A stretch of 64,000 nucleotides of DNA from JAUVRX01 sp049664225 (lineage in GTDB: Bacteria > Acidobacteriota > Thermoanaerobaculia > Multivoradales > JAHEKO01): assembly GCA_049664225.1 (NCBI GenBank), contig JBATEX010000133.1:71434-135433 (forward strand), read 5' to 3'. Made by a program: the position numbers and the translations under genes. Below, in pieces: positions 51,743 to 60,332 of the stretch (its first letter is position 1; every line of letters begins with the position of its first letter). The notes beneath the pieces are model-generated. The model was not told where the DNA came from. It saw only the letters and a program-made list of their open reading frames with translations, and ran no database searches.

Positions 51743-52504
51743 TCAAGCGACCGCTGCCTGGCTGCGGCCCAAGACCCTCTGTCCAGTCTCGGTCACCGCA
51801 ACCGAGAATTCGAAATGCGCCGACAGGGCGCCGTCAGTCGTTCGTGCGGTCCAGCCATCCGCGTCCACCTTGATGCCCGGTTCACCCGCATTGACCATGG
51901 GCTCGATCGCCAGCACCATACCAGGCTCGAGCATCGGTCCACGCCCGGGCTGACCGAAGTTGGGTATCTGTGGGTCCTCGTGCAACGCCGCCCCGATGCC
52001 GTGCCCAACAAACTCTCGAACCACAGAGAAACCGAACTTCTCTACATGGTCCTGCACGGTGTGCCCGATATCCGACAGCCGCTTTCCCGGCTCGACTACC
52101 CGGATAGCCAGCTCGAGCGACTCCCGAGTGACATCCATCAACTGTCTGGCCTGCGGGCTGATCACACCGACCGCATAAGTGCGGGCGGCGTCGCCATAGT
52201 ACCCCTTGTAGAGCACTCCACAGTCGACGCCTATGATGTCCCCTTCTCCAAGCGGGGTCGCGTTGGGAATGCCGTGCACGATGACATCGTTGATCGACGT
52301 ACAGAGAGTGGCTGGAAACCCGCGATAGTTCAGAAAGGCAGGCACACCTCCAGCACTGCGGATGAACTCCTCGGCGAAACAGTCGAGCTCGGCGGTGGTT
52401 ACGCCTGGCACGATCATTTCCGTGATCCCATCCAAGACCTCGTGGACGATGCGATTCGCCTCGTCCATGAGCTCGATCTCGCCTGTGGACTTCAGGACCG
52501 TCAC
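51743..52504 (-). CDS. map: methionine aminopeptidase, type I
   Basis: A 253-residue metalloenzyme removing the initiator methionine from nascent proteins. The five metal ligands are recognisable: two Asp in GDIIGVDCGVLYKGYYGDAA, His in VGHGIGAALHEDP, Glu in AIEPM and Glu in HFEFSVAVTETG. There is no N-terminal zinc-finger extension, so it is the bacterial type Ia. It begins with GTG and overlaps the adk stop (GTGA at 52501-52504). Confidence 0.97.
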   Translation of the reverse strand: MTVLKSTGEIELMDEANRIVHEVLDGITEMIVPGVTTAELDCFAEEFIRSAGGVPAFLNYRGFPATLCTSINDVIVHGIPNATPLGEGDIIGVDCGVLYKGYYGDAARTYAVGVISPQARQLMDVTRESLELAIRVVEPGKRLSDIGHTVQDHVEKFGFSVVREFVGHGIGAALHEDPQIPNFGQPGRGPMLEPGMVLAIEPMVNAGEPGIKVDADGWTARTTDGALSAHFEFSVAVTETGQRVLGRSQAAVA

Positions 52505-53064
52505 TCACCCACCTTCCGCCCCAGTGCTTCGAGCAGGGCCACGGTGATCTCTTCGATGAGGCGATCGCCGTCGATCGGCAACAACTGACCTCTTTGCTCG
52601 TAGTATTCGACCAATGGCTGCGTCTGCCGACGGTAGACCAGCAGCCGTTGACGAATCACGTCTTCCTTGTCATCGGCGCGCTGCCTACCCAGGATCCGCT
52701 CCACCAGCACGGCTTCGGGTACCTTGAGGTAGAGCACGCCATCCAGCTCGGCTTCCATGCCAACCAGAATCTCAGCCAACTGGTCGGCCTGCGCCAGGGT
52801 GCGAGGGTAGCCGTCCAGGATGAACCCACCCCTGGCGTCCTCCTTGGCCAGGCGATCCCTGACGACCTCGCCCATGGTGGCATCGTCCACCAGATCTCCG
52901 GAGCTCATGACCTGCTTGATCCTTTCTCCGAGAGGTGTAGCCGCGGCGACGGCCTCCCTCAACATCTCCCCGGTGGAGATGGCAGGAATGGCCAGCTCCT
53001 CGGCGAGCAATGCTGCCTGGGTTCCCTTGCCCGAGCCGGGGGCTCCTAGAAGTACGAGTCGCAT
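52501..53064 (-). CDS. adk: adenylate kinase
   Basis: A 187-residue nucleoside monophosphate kinase converting AMP and ATP to two ADP. The P-loop is GAPGSGKGTQ at 8-17, the NMP-binding part reads ISTGEMLREA and GFILDGYPRTLAQADQL, and the lid arginines are in ERILGRQRADDKEDVIRQRL. The LID domain is the short form, without the zinc-binding insertion found in about 215-residue enzymes. It lies between secY and map, as in many bacteria, and overlaps map by 4 bp. Confidence 0.97.
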   Translation of the reverse strand: MRLVLLGAPGSGKGTQAALLAEELAIPAISTGEMLREAVAAATPLGERIKQVMSSGDLVDDATMGEVVRDRLAKEDARGGFILDGYPRTLAQADQLAEILVGMEAELDGVLYLKVPEAVLVERILGRQRADDKEDVIRQRLLVYRRQTQPLVEYYEQRGQLLPIDGDRLIEEITVALLEALGRKVGE

Positions 53065-53096
53065 TGTGGGTCCTTTCCGAAGTCGTCTGGGATGGG

Positions 53097-54479
53097 TTAT
53101 CCCCTACGGCCGCGGATCCTCCCTCGTTTCATGAAGCCTTCGTAATTGCGCATCACCAACTGACTCTCAACCTGCTGAACCGTGTCCATGGCAACGCCGA
53201 CAACGATCAGCAGGGAGGTGCCACCGAAGTAGAACTGGATCCCCATGCCCTGGGTAAACCAGGCTGGCATCACTGCGTCGAGGGTCGGACCGATGAAGGG
53301 CAGGCCCTCGACTTTCATTCCGCTGAGCAGGAACTCCGGCAGAATAGAGACCGCTGCCAGGTAGACGGCACCCACCAGAGTCAGCCGGGTCAGGATGCGA
53401 TCGATGTACTCGGCGGTTCGCCTGCCCGAGCGGATTCCAGGTATGAAGCCTCCGTACTTGCGGAGATTCTCAGCGGTATCGGCCGGATTGAAGATGATCG
53501 ATACATAGAAGTAGCTGAAGAAGATGATGGCGGTCGCGTAGAGCATGTAGTAGATCGGCTGGCCCCAGGAGATCGCATCAGCGATGTTCCGCAGCCACTC
53601 GTTCTGGAACATGCCGGCAATCGTCGTCGGAATCATCACGACCGAACTGGCGAAGATGACCGGAATCACGCCACCGGTATTGACCCTCAATGGCAGATAG
53701 GTGTTCTGTCCACCATAGATCCTGCGCCCGACGACTCGCTTCGCGTACTGCACCGGAATGCGGCGCTGGGCACGCTCCATATAGACGATGAAGGCGACGA
53801 CCCCGAACATGAAGACGATCAGAATCAGCATCTTGAGCACCGAGGTAGTGCCGCTTTGCAGGCTGCCAATCGTCTGCACGATGGCACCGGGAAGGCCGAC
53901 TACGATACCGGCAAAGATGATCAGCGAGATGCCGTTGCCGACTCCCCGTTCGGTGATCTGCTCACCCAACCACATGACGAAGGCGCAGCCCGTGGTCAGG
54001 GTGAGCATGGTAATCAGGCGAAATCCCCATCCCGGATGCGGTACCAGAGGAGCTCCGCCCGGGGTAGTCGTCTTCTCCAGCCAGAGGCTGATACCGGCCG
54101 ACTGGACCAGGGAGATACCCATGGTCAGGTAGCGCGTGTACTGGGTGATCTTGCGCCGACCGAGCTCTCCTTCCTTGGAAAGCTTCTCCAAGTAGGGCCA
54201 GACGACCGTCAGCAACTGCAGAATGATGGACGACGTGATGTAGGGCATGATGCCCAGCGCGAAGACGGCCACGCGCTTCAAGCTGCCGCCGGTAAAGGTG
54301 TTCACGAAGCCCAGCAGCGTGTTCTGCATCGCCGCCATGAACTCCACCAGAGCCTGTGGATCAATCCCGGGAGTGGGAATGTTGCAGCCGATCCGATAGA
54401 CGGCCAGCAGCCCGAAGGTGAACAACACCCTCTTGCGCAACTCGGGAATCGCAAAGATATTGCGAAAGCTCTCGATCAC
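53097..54479 (-). CDS. secY: preprotein translocase subunit SecY
   Basis: A 460-residue channel protein with ten transmembrane helices. Landmarks are IPTPGID near residue 35, FALGIMPYITSSIILQLLTV (helix 2 and plug region), RGVGNGISLIIFAGI, and the cytoplasmic loop YGGFIPGIRSGRRTAEYIDR. It starts with GTG, which overlaps the rplO stop codon (GTGA at 54476-54479). It forms the SecYEG channel for export and membrane insertion, and sits in its canonical place between rplO and adk. Confidence 0.98.
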   Translation of the reverse strand: MIESFRNIFAIPELRKRVLFTFGLLAVYRIGCNIPTPGIDPQALVEFMAAMQNTLLGFVNTFTGGSLKRVAVFALGIMPYITSSIILQLLTVVWPYLEKLSKEGELGRRKITQYTRYLTMGISLVQSAGISLWLEKTTTPGGAPLVPHPGWGFRLITMLTLTTGCAFVMWLGEQITERGVGNGISLIIFAGIVVGLPGAIVQTIGSLQSGTTSVLKMLILIVFMFGVVAFIVYMERAQRRIPVQYAKRVVGRRIYGGQNTYLPLRVNTGGVIPVIFASSVVMIPTTIAGMFQNEWLRNIADAISWGQPIYYMLYATAIIFFSYFYVSIIFNPADTAENLRKYGGFIPGIRSGRRTAEYIDRILTRLTLVGAVYLAAVSILPEFLLSGMKVEGLPFIGPTLDAVMPAWFTQGMGIQFYFGGTSLLIVVGVAMDTVQQVESQLVMRNYEGFMKRGRIRGRRG

Positions 54480-54913
54480 GATTCAAGCACCTCGCAGCTG
54501 CCGCCTGCAGCCTCGATCTTGGCGCGGGCAGTGGCACTGAACTTGTGGGCCTTCACCTTGAGGGCGGTCGAAATCTCGCCGTTCCCCAGGACCTTGACCG
54601 GCTTGCCCGAGCGGACAACTCCCCGTTCCACCAGGCTCTCGGGATTCACCTCACCTTCGAAGTCGGCAAGGCGAGCGATGTTGACCACCTGATATTCCGT
54701 CCTGAAGATATTGGTGAACCCGCGCTTGGGAACTCTCCGCACCAACGGCATCTGACCGCCTTCGAAACCGGCCCGCTGACTGAAACCGGAGCGCGATCGC
54801 TGCCCCTTGTGTCCTCGGCCGGCGGTCTTGCCGTGCCCCGATCCGGGACCGCGCCCGATTCGCTTCTTGGGACGTTTGGAGCCTTTGGCTGGCGACAGGT
54901 CATGCAACTTCAT
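54476..54913 (-). CDS. rplO: 50S ribosomal protein L15
   Basis: A 145-residue late-assembly protein. The glycine/arginine-rich N-terminus MKLHDLSPAKGSKRPKKRIG continues with GPGSGHGKTAGRGHKGQRSR, and the globular part includes GGQMPLVRRVPKRGFTN. It overlaps rpmD upstream (ATGA at 54910-54913) and secY downstream (GTGA), an unbroken coupled trio. Confidence 0.98.
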   Translation of the reverse strand: MKLHDLSPAKGSKRPKKRIGRGPGSGHGKTAGRGHKGQRSRSGFSQRAGFEGGQMPLVRRVPKRGFTNIFRTEYQVVNIARLADFEGEVNPESLVERGVVRSGKPVKVLGNGEISTALKVKAHKFSATARAKIEAAGGSCEVLES

Positions 54914-55104
54914 GACGATTCCTCCACGATCTCCGCCAGGTGAGGGATTTTGGCCACCATTCCCCTGACTGCCGGGGTATCGGGCCGCAAGACCTCATGC
55001 CGGATGCGTCTCAGACCGAGGCTTCTGAGCACCTCGTGCTGATTCTTCGGACGCCCAATCGGGCTCCTAATCTGTCGTATTCTCAGCATGTTCTGCTTCG
55101 CCAT
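54910..55104 (-). CDS. rpmD: 50S ribosomal protein L30
   Basis: A 64-residue protein: LRIRQIRSPIGRPKNQHEVL, GLRRIRHEVLRPDTPAVRGM and VAKIPHLAEIVEE, the complete bacterial L30 fold. It lies 18 bp after rpsE and overlaps rplO by 4 bp. Confidence 0.97.
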   Translation of the reverse strand: MAKQNMLRIRQIRSPIGRPKNQHEVLRSLGLRRIRHEVLRPDTPAVRGMVAKIPHLAEIVEESS

Positions 55105-55122
55105 GGCTCTTCCCCGACTCTG

Positions 55123-55647
55123 CTAGTTGTCTTCTTCCTGGACCTTCTCTGCTGCTGGCTCGAGCTCTTCAAGACCGCGAAGCCGACGCACCTCGTTCTC
55201 GCTACGCAGCTGTGCCAGGCCGTCCATGGTCGCCTTCACCACGTTGTTGGGATTCTTCGACCCCAGCGACTTGGTGAGGATGTCCTGATATCCAGCGCTC
55301 TCCACCACCGCCCTGACGGCACCTCCGGCGATGACTCCGGTCCCCTCGGAAGCTGGCTTGAGGAGCACTCGGCTGGCGCCAAAGCGTCCCATCACCTCAT
55401 GCGGCACTGTAGTGCCCTGCATCGGGAACTTGAAGAGGTTCTTCTTGGCGATATCGATTCCCTTGCGAATGGCACTGGGCACTTCCTTGGCCTTACCGGA
55501 TCCAAATCCAACCCGGCCATTCCCATCGCCAATTACCACCAGTGCCGTGAAGGAGAAGTTCTTGCCACCCTTGACGACCTTCGTCACCCGATTGATATCG
55601 ATGACCTGCTCGAAAAACTCGGGCTCGCTGTTAAAGTCTCTAGCCAA
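55123..55647 (-). CDS. rpsE: 30S ribosomal protein S5
   Basis: A 174-residue protein involved in decoding fidelity and mRNA unwinding. The double-stranded-RNA-binding-like N-terminal domain contains INRVTKVVKGGKNFSFTALV and GDGNGRVGFGSGKAKEVPSA. The second domain has GRFGASRVLLKPASEGTGVI and AVVESAGYQDILTKSLGSKN. A short acidic C-terminal tail follows. It lies 43 bp after rplR. Confidence 0.98.
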   Translation of the reverse strand: MARDFNSEPEFFEQVIDINRVTKVVKGGKNFSFTALVVIGDGNGRVGFGSGKAKEVPSAIRKGIDIAKKNLFKFPMQGTTVPHEVMGRFGASRVLLKPASEGTGVIAGGAVRAVVESAGYQDILTKSLGSKNPNNVVKATMDGLAQLRSENEVRRLRGLEELEPAAEKVQEEDN

Positions 55648-55690
55648 CTTGATTCTCCTCCACTTCGCCTATCAGCAAACTGCTTCCCAG

Positions 55691-56062
55691 CTAGAAATCC
55701 AGGCCCTTGGAGCGCGCACCTTCCGCCACTTCCTTGACCCTGCCGTGAAAGATATAGCCACCCCGGTCGAAGACCACGGCTTCGATACCTTTGGCTTTGG
55801 CACGCTCACCCAGCGCCTCGCCCACTTTCCGCGCCGCCGCCTTGGACTTGCTGCCACCCTCGAGCTTCTGCAGGATCTCGGGCTCTCCCGAGTTGGCCTG
55901 CACCAGGGTAACTCCCTGCAGATCGTCAATAACCTGCGCGTAAACAAACTTCAGACTCTTGTACACCGCCAGCCGGGGGCGATCGGTCGATCCCTGCACC
56001 GATTTGCGAACCCGCCTGTGGGCCCGTTTCCGACGCAAGCGCTTTTCCTGTGCCTTATCCAT
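55691..56062 (-). CDS. rplR: 50S ribosomal protein L18
   Basis: A 123-residue 5S rRNA-binding protein. It begins MDKAQEKRLRRKRAHRRVRK, with STDRPRLAVYKSLKFVYAQV and the end AVVFDRGGYIFHGRVKEVAE. The open frame extends upstream to 56266 across rplF, but ATG 56062 has GAGGAGAG 4-11 nt upstream and gives the normal length. It lies 19 bp after rplF. Confidence 0.98.
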   Translation of the reverse strand: MDKAQEKRLRRKRAHRRVRKSVQGSTDRPRLAVYKSLKFVYAQVIDDLQGVTLVQANSGEPEILQKLEGGSKSKAAARKVGEALGERAKAKGIEAVVFDRGGYIFHGRVKEVAEGARSKGLDF

Positions 56063-56081
56063 GATCTCTCCTCGGCTCTCT

Positions 56082-56627
56082 CTACTTGGCGGCACCAGCT
56101 TTGCCGACCTTGCGACGCACCACTTCGTCCGAATAGCGAATACCCTTGCCTTTGTAGGGCTCCGGCTTGCGCAGCCGTCGAATGTTCGCCGCCACCTGGC
56201 CAACCTGCTGGCGGTCGGCACCGCTGACCATGATCTTGCCCGCCTTCTCGTCGACCTGGACCTCAATCCCTACGGGCACCGGAAAGACTACAGGGTGTGA
56301 AAAACCCAGCGCCAAGTGGATTTCGCTGCCTTTGAGCGAGGCGCGATAGCCGACGCCGTGGATCTCCAATTGCTTGCTGAAACCTTCCGCAGCTCCGTGC
56401 ACGGCATTGGCCAGCAGGGCTCTCATCAGCCCATGTTTGGAGCGCAAATCGCCGCTATCATCGTCCCGGGTCACGGTCACGACTCCATCTTCGATCTCCA
56501 CCGGAATCCCCGTCAGCATCGATTGGCACACCTTACCCTTGGGGCCTTCGGCCACGAAAACCTGGTCCTGGAGCGTCACCTTGACGCCTTGGGGAATCGC
56601 GATGGGCTCTTTTCCTACACGCGACAT
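56082..56627 (-). CDS. rplF: 50S ribosomal protein L6
   Basis: A 181-residue protein with two homologous domains. It starts MSRVGKEPIAIPQGVKVTLQ; the second domain has HGVGYRASLKGSEIHLALGF and the signature RRLRKPEPYKGKGIRYSDE. It binds the sarcin-ricin region near the GTPase centre. It lies 12 bp after rpsH. Confidence 0.98.
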   Translation of the reverse strand: MSRVGKEPIAIPQGVKVTLQDQVFVAEGPKGKVCQSMLTGIPVEIEDGVVTVTRDDDSGDLRSKHGLMRALLANAVHGAAEGFSKQLEIHGVGYRASLKGSEIHLALGFSHPVVFPVPVGIEVQVDEKAGKIMVSGADRQQVGQVAANIRRLRKPEPYKGKGIRYSDEVVRRKVGKAGAAK

Positions 56628-56639
56628 GATACCGGCCTC

Positions 56640-57041
56640 CTACCAGACCTCACAAAGGACCTCGCCTCCGACGCGACGCTGTCGCGCCTGTGAGTCGGTC
56701 AGCAGTCCCAGTGAAGTCGAGATGATTCCGACGCCCAGCCCGTTCAGGACGGGACGGATCTCTTCAGCACCCTTGTAGACGCGTCGCCCCGGCTTGCTGA
56801 TCCGCTTGATACTTCGAATCAAGGGTTCGCCGTCGGGGGTATAGCGCAAATAGATGCGCAACTGCTTCTTTACCGGATCGCCGTCGAGCTCCTGGAACGA
56901 CTCGACGTATCCCTGCTCTTTGAGTATCCGGCAGACCTCGAGCTTGAGCTTCGATGCCGGTACATCCAGGCGATCGTGCTTCGCCATGTATGCGGTGCGG
57001 ATCCGACTCAGCAGATCTGCCACTGGATCGGTCATCGTCAT
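56640..57041 (-). CDS. rpsH: 30S ribosomal protein S8
   Basis: A 133-residue primary 16S rRNA binder. It has DPVADLLSRIRTAYMAKHDR, a central KQLRIYLRYTPDGEPLIRSI, and the end GLGVGIISTSLGLLTDSQAR with GGEVLCEVW. In E. coli S8 autoregulates the spc operon. Two in-frame ATGs (57041, 57035) are possible; GGAGG lies 7 nt before the first. Confidence 0.98.
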   Translation of the reverse strand: MTMTDPVADLLSRIRTAYMAKHDRLDVPASKLKLEVCRILKEQGYVESFQELDGDPVKKQLRIYLRYTPDGEPLIRSIKRISKPGRRVYKGAEEIRPVLNGLGVGIISTSLGLLTDSQARQRRVGGEVLCEVW

Positions 57042-57098
57042 GGTGATTCCTCCACTGGCCCCTGTCTCTCGTGACTTCTCATGCGCTCGAGCGAATCC

Positions 57099-57284
57099 CT
57101 ACCAGCTGGCCTTGATAACTCCCGGCAGGTAACCCTGCAGGGCCAAATTGCGAAAGCAGATTCGGCATAGGCCGAATTTGCGCAGATAACCGCGTGGGCG
57201 CCCACAGCGCTGACAGCGATTCCGATGCCTGACGGCGTACTTCGGCTGTTTCAGGTTCTTGGCTATTTTGGCGGTGGTTGCCAC
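57099..57284 (-). CDS. rpsN: 30S ribosomal protein S14, zinc-binding type Z
   Basis: A 61-residue protein with the zinc ribbon CxxC-x12-CxxC (RCQRCGRPRG, GLCRICFRN) and the end GYLPGVIKASW. It is the short C+ form rather than the about 100-residue form. The start is GTG 57284, with AAGGAG 8 nt upstream. The in-frame TTG at 57290 is too close to that site. Confidence 0.97.
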   Translation of the reverse strand: MATTAKIAKNLKQPKYAVRHRNRCQRCGRPRGYLRKFGLCRICFRNLALQGYLPGVIKASW

Positions 57285-57302
57285 GTTCAATCTCCTTGAA
57301 GT

Positions 57303-57935
57303 CTATTCAGCAGCAGCGCCGGATCGGCTGAGAGCAAAGGGCATTCCCAGCTCACGCAGCAGATAGAAAGCCTGCTCGTCGTTCTTGGCGCTGGTTACGA
57401 TCGTGATATTGAGACCCTTGGATCGATCCACCTTGTCGTAGTCGAGGTCGGGGAAGATCAAGTGATCTCGGACTCCCAGAGTGTAGTTGCCACGACCATC
57501 GAAGCTGCCGTTGGGCACCCCGCGGAAGTCCCGCACCCGAGGCAAGGCAGTTGCGATCAGACGATCCAGGAAATTCCACATGTAATTTCCCCGCAGTGTC
57601 ACCCGGCAGCCGATGGGCATACCCTCGCGCACCTTGAAGGCGGCGATCGACTTCTTGGCCCGAGTGATGGTCGGCTGTTGGCCTGCAACCTGCGCCAACT
57701 CCTCGACCGCCGCATCGAGAATCTTGATGTTCTGGGTCGCCTCCCCGAGGCCCATATTGAGAACGATCTTCTCGAGACGCGGCACGGCCATGACGTTCTC
57801 AATACCGAACTCGCCACTCAGCTTCTCGACGATCTCTTGCGAGTATCGAGTCTTCAGCCGGGGAACGTAGCCGTTACCACTCTGCGCACCGGCGGCAGCT
57901 TTGGCGGGAGCCTTCGCGTCTTTCTTGCTAGCCAT
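57303..57935 (-). CDS. rplE: 50S ribosomal protein L5
   Basis: A 210-residue 5S rRNA-binding protein. The core has PRLKTRYSQEIVEKLSGEFG, MAVPRLEKIVLNMGLGEATQ and RGVPNGSFDGRGNYTLGVRD. It is about 30 residues longer than most L5 because of an Ala/Lys-rich N-terminal extension (KKDAKAPAKAAAGAQSGNG). The start is the only in-frame ATG before the core. It lies 18 bp before rpsN. Confidence 0.97.
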   Translation of the reverse strand: MASKKDAKAPAKAAAGAQSGNGYVPRLKTRYSQEIVEKLSGEFGIENVMAVPRLEKIVLNMGLGEATQNIKILDAAVEELAQVAGQQPTITRAKKSIAAFKVREGMPIGCRVTLRGNYMWNFLDRLIATALPRVRDFRGVPNGSFDGRGNYTLGVRDHLIFPDLDYDKVDRSKGLNITIVTSAKNDEQAFYLLRELGMPFALSRSGAAAE

Positions 57936-57955
57936 CTGACTTTAGTCCTCTCAGC

Positions 57956-58279
57956 TCAATTGAAGGTGGCGTCGCAGGCTTTGCACACCCGCACCCCACT
58001 GCCATCAGCCAATCGCTTCCGCCCGATTCGGGTCGCCTTGCCGCACTCGGGGCAGATCAATTTCAGATTTGACAGTCGGATCGGAGCTTCTCGTTCCACG
58101 ATGCCGCCCTGAATCTGCTTGTTCGGGTTCGGTCGTGTATGGCGCTTGATCATGTTGGCGCGCTCGACGATTGCAGTCGCATCGCCCGGGAAGACCCTCA
58201 GGACTCGCCCCTTGACGCCACGATCCCGCCCCAGAATCACCACTACTTCGTCGTTCTTCTTGATCTTGACCTTGTGCAT
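57956..58279 (-). CDS. rplX: 50S ribosomal protein L24
   Basis: A 107-residue assembly-initiator protein with a KOW motif (KKNDEVVVILGRDRGVKGRV), then IVERANMIKRHTRPNPNKQI and QGGIVEREAPIRLSNLKLIC. A CxxC...CxxC pattern (ICPECG, RVCKACD) at the C-terminus indicates a zinc-ribbon-like end. It lies 58 bp after rplN. Confidence 0.97.
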   Translation of the reverse strand: MHKVKIKKNDEVVVILGRDRGVKGRVLRVFPGDATAIVERANMIKRHTRPNPNKQIQGGIVEREAPIRLSNLKLICPECGKATRIGRKRLADGSGVRVCKACDATFN

Positions 58280-58337
58280 CTCTCTGCTCCGCTACCTGAA
58301 CCTTCGAGATCGACTCGTTACGAGTCCATCGAGTGTG

Positions 58338-58706
58338 CTACAGCACCTCCGGCGCCAATGACACGATCTTCATAAAGCGCTTCTCACGCAACTCGCGAGC
58401 CACCGGTCCGAAAACACGAGTACCAACCGGCTCACCCGCGTCGGTCACCAGCACCGCCGAATTGGAATCGAAGCGTATATGGCTTCCATCCTTGCGCCGG
58501 TAGGCCCGTCGCGTTCGGACAATGACCGCCCTGACGACCTGCCCCTTCTTGACGGTTCCTTCTGGCGTCGCTTCCTTCACCGACGCGGTGATCACGTCAC
58601 CGAGCCCTCCGTACCGACCTGAGGACCCGCCTCGCATGTGAATACACGCGATCTTCCGGGCGCCGGAGTTGTCTGCCACATCCAAAACTGTGCCCATCTG
58701 AATCAT
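58338..58706 (-). CDS. rplN: 50S ribosomal protein L14
   Basis: A 122-residue protein of the subunit interface. It starts MIQMGTVLDVADNSGARKIA, with GDVITASVKEATPEGTVKKG and VIVRTRRAYRRKDGSHIRFD, then GTRVFGPVARELREKRFMKI. The length is exactly that of the family. It lies 2 bp after rpsQ. Confidence 0.99.
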   Translation of the reverse strand: MIQMGTVLDVADNSGARKIACIHMRGGSSGRYGGLGDVITASVKEATPEGTVKKGQVVRAVIVRTRRAYRRKDGSHIRFDSNSAVLVTDAGEPVGTRVFGPVARELREKRFMKIVSLAPEVL

Positions 58707-58708
58707 TG

Positions 58709-58990
58709 TCAGCTACCCTCCGCCCTCTTCAGGATCTCCTTGACCCGCCAACGCTTCTGTTTCGACAGAGGTCGACTGGAGACGATCTGAACGCGGTCGC
58801 CCAGGCGGCACTCGTTGTTCTCGTCGTGGGCAAAAAACCTCGACGTTCGCTTTAGGTAGCGACGGTAAAGACGGTGCATCACCGTGTTGGTAACAGCGAC
58901 CACGACGGTTTTGTCCATCTGGTCTTTGACCACTGTGCCGACTTTTACCTGTTGCCGCCCACGGCTGGCTGGCGCTGTATGCTCCGACAT
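58709..58990 (-). CDS. rpsQ: 30S ribosomal protein S17
   Basis: A 93-residue OB-fold primary rRNA binder. It has VGTVVKDQMDKTVVVAVTNT, LYRRYLKRTSRFFAHDENNE and GDRVQIVSSRPLSKQKRWRV. ATG 58990 was chosen; a GTG codon immediately precedes it at 58993, and both are in range of the GGGGAG ribosome site. It lies 29 bp after rpmC. Confidence 0.97.
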   Translation of the reverse strand: MSEHTAPASRGRQQVKVGTVVKDQMDKTVVVAVTNTVMHRLYRRYLKRTSRFFAHDENNECRLGDRVQIVSSRPLSKQKRWRVKEILKRAEGS

Positions 58991-59019
58991 CACCTTAGCT
59001 CCCCGAAGAATTCCTTCGT

Positions 59020-59208
59020 CTAGTCCCGCTTCTCGCGAAGGACCGTCAGAACTCGAGCCAGATCTCGCTTCGCCTGGCGCATTTTCGCCGGGCTCTCCAA
59101 CTGGCCCGTCACCCTCTGCAATCTCAAGGCGAAGAGCTTTTCAGCCAGCTCTTTCTCCCGATCCCGCAGCTCTTCAACAGTCTGCTCTCTCAGCTCCGAA
59201 GCCTTCAT
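59020..59208 (-). CDS. rpmC: 50S ribosomal protein L29
   Basis: A 62-residue helical hairpin protein at the exit tunnel: MKASELREQTVEELRDREKE, then LFALRLQRVTGQLESPAKMR and QAKRDLARVLTVLREK. ATG 59208 was preferred to the GTG at 59211. It lies 8 bp after rplP. Confidence 0.97.
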   Translation of the reverse strand: MKASELREQTVEELRDREKELAEKLFALRLQRVTGQLESPAKMRQAKRDLARVLTVLREKRD

Positions 59209-59216
59209 CACTCACC

Positions 59217-59636
59217 TCACCAGGCCGTCTGCTCGCGCGAGATGTATCGCGTCTTGATCCCGAATTTGAACGAAGCCAGCTCGATCGCCCTCTTGGTAAC
59301 TTCGGGATCGACACCTTCGACCTCGAACAGAATGCGACCCGGCTTGACAACGGCTACCCAGCCCTCCGGATTGCCCTTACCCTTACCCATTCGCGTTTCG
59401 AGGGGCTTCTTGGTGATCGGCTTGTCCGGAAACACTCGGATCCAGATCTTCCCGCCACGCTTCACCCCTCGCGCAATCGCAATTCGGGCAGACTCGATTT
59501 GCCGCGAGCTCACCCAGCCTGCTTCCGTCGCCTGCAGGGCATGGTCACCAAAGGCGATGTAGTCCCCACCCTTCGCCCTGCCACGACGCCGGCCGCGTTG
59601 CTTCTTCCTGTACTTGACCTTCTTGGGCATCAACAT
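59217..59636 (-). CDS. rplP: 50S ribosomal protein L16
   Basis: A 139-residue protein of the tRNA-binding and peptidyl-transferase region. It starts MLMPKKVKYRKKQRGRRRGR, then GDYIAFGDHALQATEAGWVS, GGKIWIRVFPDKPITKKPLE and TRMGKGKGNPEGWVAVVKPG. It lies 21 bp after rpsC in the standard S3-L16-L29 order. Confidence 0.98.
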   Translation of the reverse strand: MLMPKKVKYRKKQRGRRRGRAKGGDYIAFGDHALQATEAGWVSSRQIESARIAIARGVKRGGKIWIRVFPDKPITKKPLETRMGKGKGNPEGWVAVVKPGRILFEVEGVDPEVTKRAIELASFKFGIKTRYISREQTAW

Positions 59637-59657
59637 GATCTTGACTCCTCGGTAGGA

Positions 59658-60308
59658 TCAGATTGCCGCGCGGCGGGCTTTCTCCCGCAGCAGGTCGCCT
59701 TTGTAGATCCACACCTTGCAACCGATCACTCCATAGGTCGTGCGCGACTCAGCGAACCCGTAGTCGATCTCCGCCTTCAGGGTGTGGAGCGGCAGGCGAC
59801 CTTCCTGGTACCACTCCGTGCGTGCGATCTCGTTGCCTCCGAGTCGCCCCGATACCATGATCTTGAAACCCTTGGCACCGAACCGGAATGCCGACTCCAT
59901 CTGCTTTTTCATCGCCCGACGAAAGGCCACCCTGCGAATCAGCTGACCAGCGAGATTCTCAGCCACCAACTGGGCATCCAGCTCTGGGCGTTGGATCTCC
60001 TGGATGTTGATATGCACCTCGCGACCCATATGCTTCATCAGATCGTCGCGTAGCTTGTCGACTTCGGCGCCTTTGCGGCCGATAATAATGCCCGGCCTCG
60101 ACGTATAAATGGTGACTCGCAGCTTGTCGGCCGCCCGCTCGATATCGATCTCGCTGACACCGGCGTGCGACAGTCGCTCCTTCAGCCGAGCCCTCAGCTC
60201 GAGATCTTCGTGCAACAGCCTGGCGTAGTCTTTATCGGCATACCAACGCGACTTCCAAGACTTGTTGTAAACCAACCGGAACCCATACGGGTGAGTTTTT
60301 TGCCCCAC
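59658..60308 (-). CDS. rpsC: 30S ribosomal protein S3
   Basis: A 216-residue mRNA-entry-site protein. It starts MGQKTHPYGFRLVYNKSWKS, has the KH motif RPGIIIGRKGAEVDKLRDDL, and ends with GAKGFKIMVSGRLGGNEIAR and GVIGCKVWIYKGDLL. It lies 24 bp after rplV. Confidence 0.98.
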   Translation of the reverse strand: MGQKTHPYGFRLVYNKSWKSRWYADKDYARLLHEDLELRARLKERLSHAGVSEIDIERAADKLRVTIYTSRPGIIIGRKGAEVDKLRDDLMKHMGREVHINIQEIQRPELDAQLVAENLAGQLIRRVAFRRAMKKQMESAFRFGAKGFKIMVSGRLGGNEIARTEWYQEGRLPLHTLKAEIDYGFAESRTTYGVIGCKVWIYKGDLLREKARRAAI

Positions 60309-60332
60309 TATCGTCTCCTTAGCCGTCGCGAG

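Noticed and set aside
53010..54692. Long plus-strand frame (560 codons) opposite secY
   Set aside because: It spans secY, adk and rplO antisense; the minus-strand genes are unambiguous.
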